5,612 bases of DNA, from NCBI GenBank assembly GCA_041582695.1, contig JBFIBB010000223.1, positions 1 through 5,612 of the forward strand, in the 5' to 3' direction. The notes beneath the pieces were generated by a model that had not been told where the DNA came from, did not search any database, and was given only the letters and a program-made list of their open reading frames with translations. This DNA is from JAWKWH01 sp041582695. GTDB taxonomy: Bacteria; Pseudomonadota; Alphaproteobacteria; Rhizobiales; Rhizobiaceae. The position numbers and the translations under genes were made by a program. Positions 5,311 to 5,612 of the stretch are shown here, piece after piece; position 1 is the stretch's first letter, and each line of letters opens with the position of its first letter.

Positions 5311-5612
5311 CCGTCGAGCAGGGCGAATCGCTTGAGAAACGCCTTCTCGACCTTTTTTGCCGGCAGCGGCGAAAGATCGAACTCATCGCCGCTGATGCCG
5401 CGCGGCCGCCCGAAATACTTCGCCGCTTCGCTATCCGAAAATCCCGCCAGCGCCCTTGCCTCGAACCAGGCGGCGACCTGGTCGGCCCGCTTGATCGCTT
5501 TCGCCAGCGCAAGCGGCGTTTCGGCGGCAAGCGCAAAGCGCAGGTGAATTGCGGTCTGCAGGCGGCGCTCGACCGCCTTGTAGCCGCCGCCCACGACCGC
5601 CTTGAAAGGCGA
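5301..5612 (-). CDS. YfbR-like HD-domain hydrolase, C-terminal part only
   Basis: The frame is open from the right edge to TAA at 5303-5301, giving the last 103 residues. The visible stretch begins SPFKAVVGGGYKAVERRLQ and continues AIHLRFALAAETPLALAKAI, KRADQVAAWFEARALAGFS and YFGRPRG. I recognise these as the end of the HD-superfamily phosphohydrolases (COG1896/YfbR-like) found in rhizobia. YfbR-type enzymes remove phosphate from nucleoside 5'-monophosphates using a metal held by His and Asp residues. The HD motif should lie upstream, outside the window, so activity cannot be judged. KRAD at 44-47 of the visible part may carry one of the late conserved aspartates. A GTG at 5594 is internal to this longer frame, not the real start. 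The gene converges on the small membrane-protein gene and overlaps its end by 10 bp, leaving no room for a terminator between them. The true product is probably about 200 residues. Confidence 0.78.
   Translation of the reverse strand, partial: SPFKAVVGGGYKAVERRLQTAIHLRFALAAETPLALAKAIKRADQVAAWFEARALAGFSDSEAAKYFGRPRGISGDEFDLSPLPAKKVEKAFLKRFALLDGQR

Noticed and set aside
1..5612. Search by eye for mobile elements, CRISPR arrays, tRNA or rRNA genes
   Set aside because: I saw no transposase or integrase motifs, no spaced repeat units, and no tRNA-like ends; base composition stays even apart from the AT-rich promoter gap.

Overview
The window looks like a chromosomal segment of a moderately GC-rich alphaproteobacterium, most likely from the order Hyphomicrobiales (Rhizobiales). 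This rests on the GC-rich third codon positions, the style of the FCD-type GntR regulator, an ECF sigma factor paired with an RsiW-like (COG5662-type) anti-sigma factor, a GGAAT-N16-CGTT promoter-like element, and a YfbR-like HD hydrolase of a type I associate with rhizobia. The assignment is from memory of these families, not from a search.

Layout. (1) Positions 1-941, minus strand: a major facilitator superfamily transporter that starts at GTG 941 and runs off the left edge. (2) Positions 1044-1700, minus: a FadR/FCD-type GntR transcription regulator. (3) Positions 1701-1869: an AT-rich divergent control region with a FadR-like operator candidate. (4) Positions 1870-3312, plus: an NCS1 nucleobase/hydantoin-type cation symporter. 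(5) Positions 3313-3561: an intergenic region with three strong hairpins and an ECF-type promoter candidate. (6) Positions 3562-4077 and 4074-4862, plus: an ECF sigma factor and its membrane anti-sigma factor, overlapping by ATGA. (7) Positions 4927-5310, plus: a 127-residue protein of unknown function with three predicted membrane segments. (8) Positions 5301-5612, minus: the C-terminal part of a YfbR-like HD-domain hydrolase that runs off the right edge and overlaps gene 7 tail to tail by 10 bp.

How they fit together. Genes 1-4 look like a small uptake locus. The regulator is divergent from the NCS1 symporter and upstream of, and co-oriented with, the MFS transporter, so one metabolite-sensing repressor may control two carriers. 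No catabolic enzyme is visible, so the substrate cannot be named. Genes 5-7 look like a separate signalling unit. The sigma factor would be held at the membrane by the anti-sigma protein and released by an envelope or stress signal; the small membrane protein may be a third member or an independent gene. I see no mobile elements, CRISPR arrays, tRNA or rRNA genes. No clearly new system is evident. The most unusual points are the promoter/hairpin arrangement before the sigma gene, an orphan minus-strand terminator there, and an aromatic substitution in the presumed substrate site of the NCS1 carrier.
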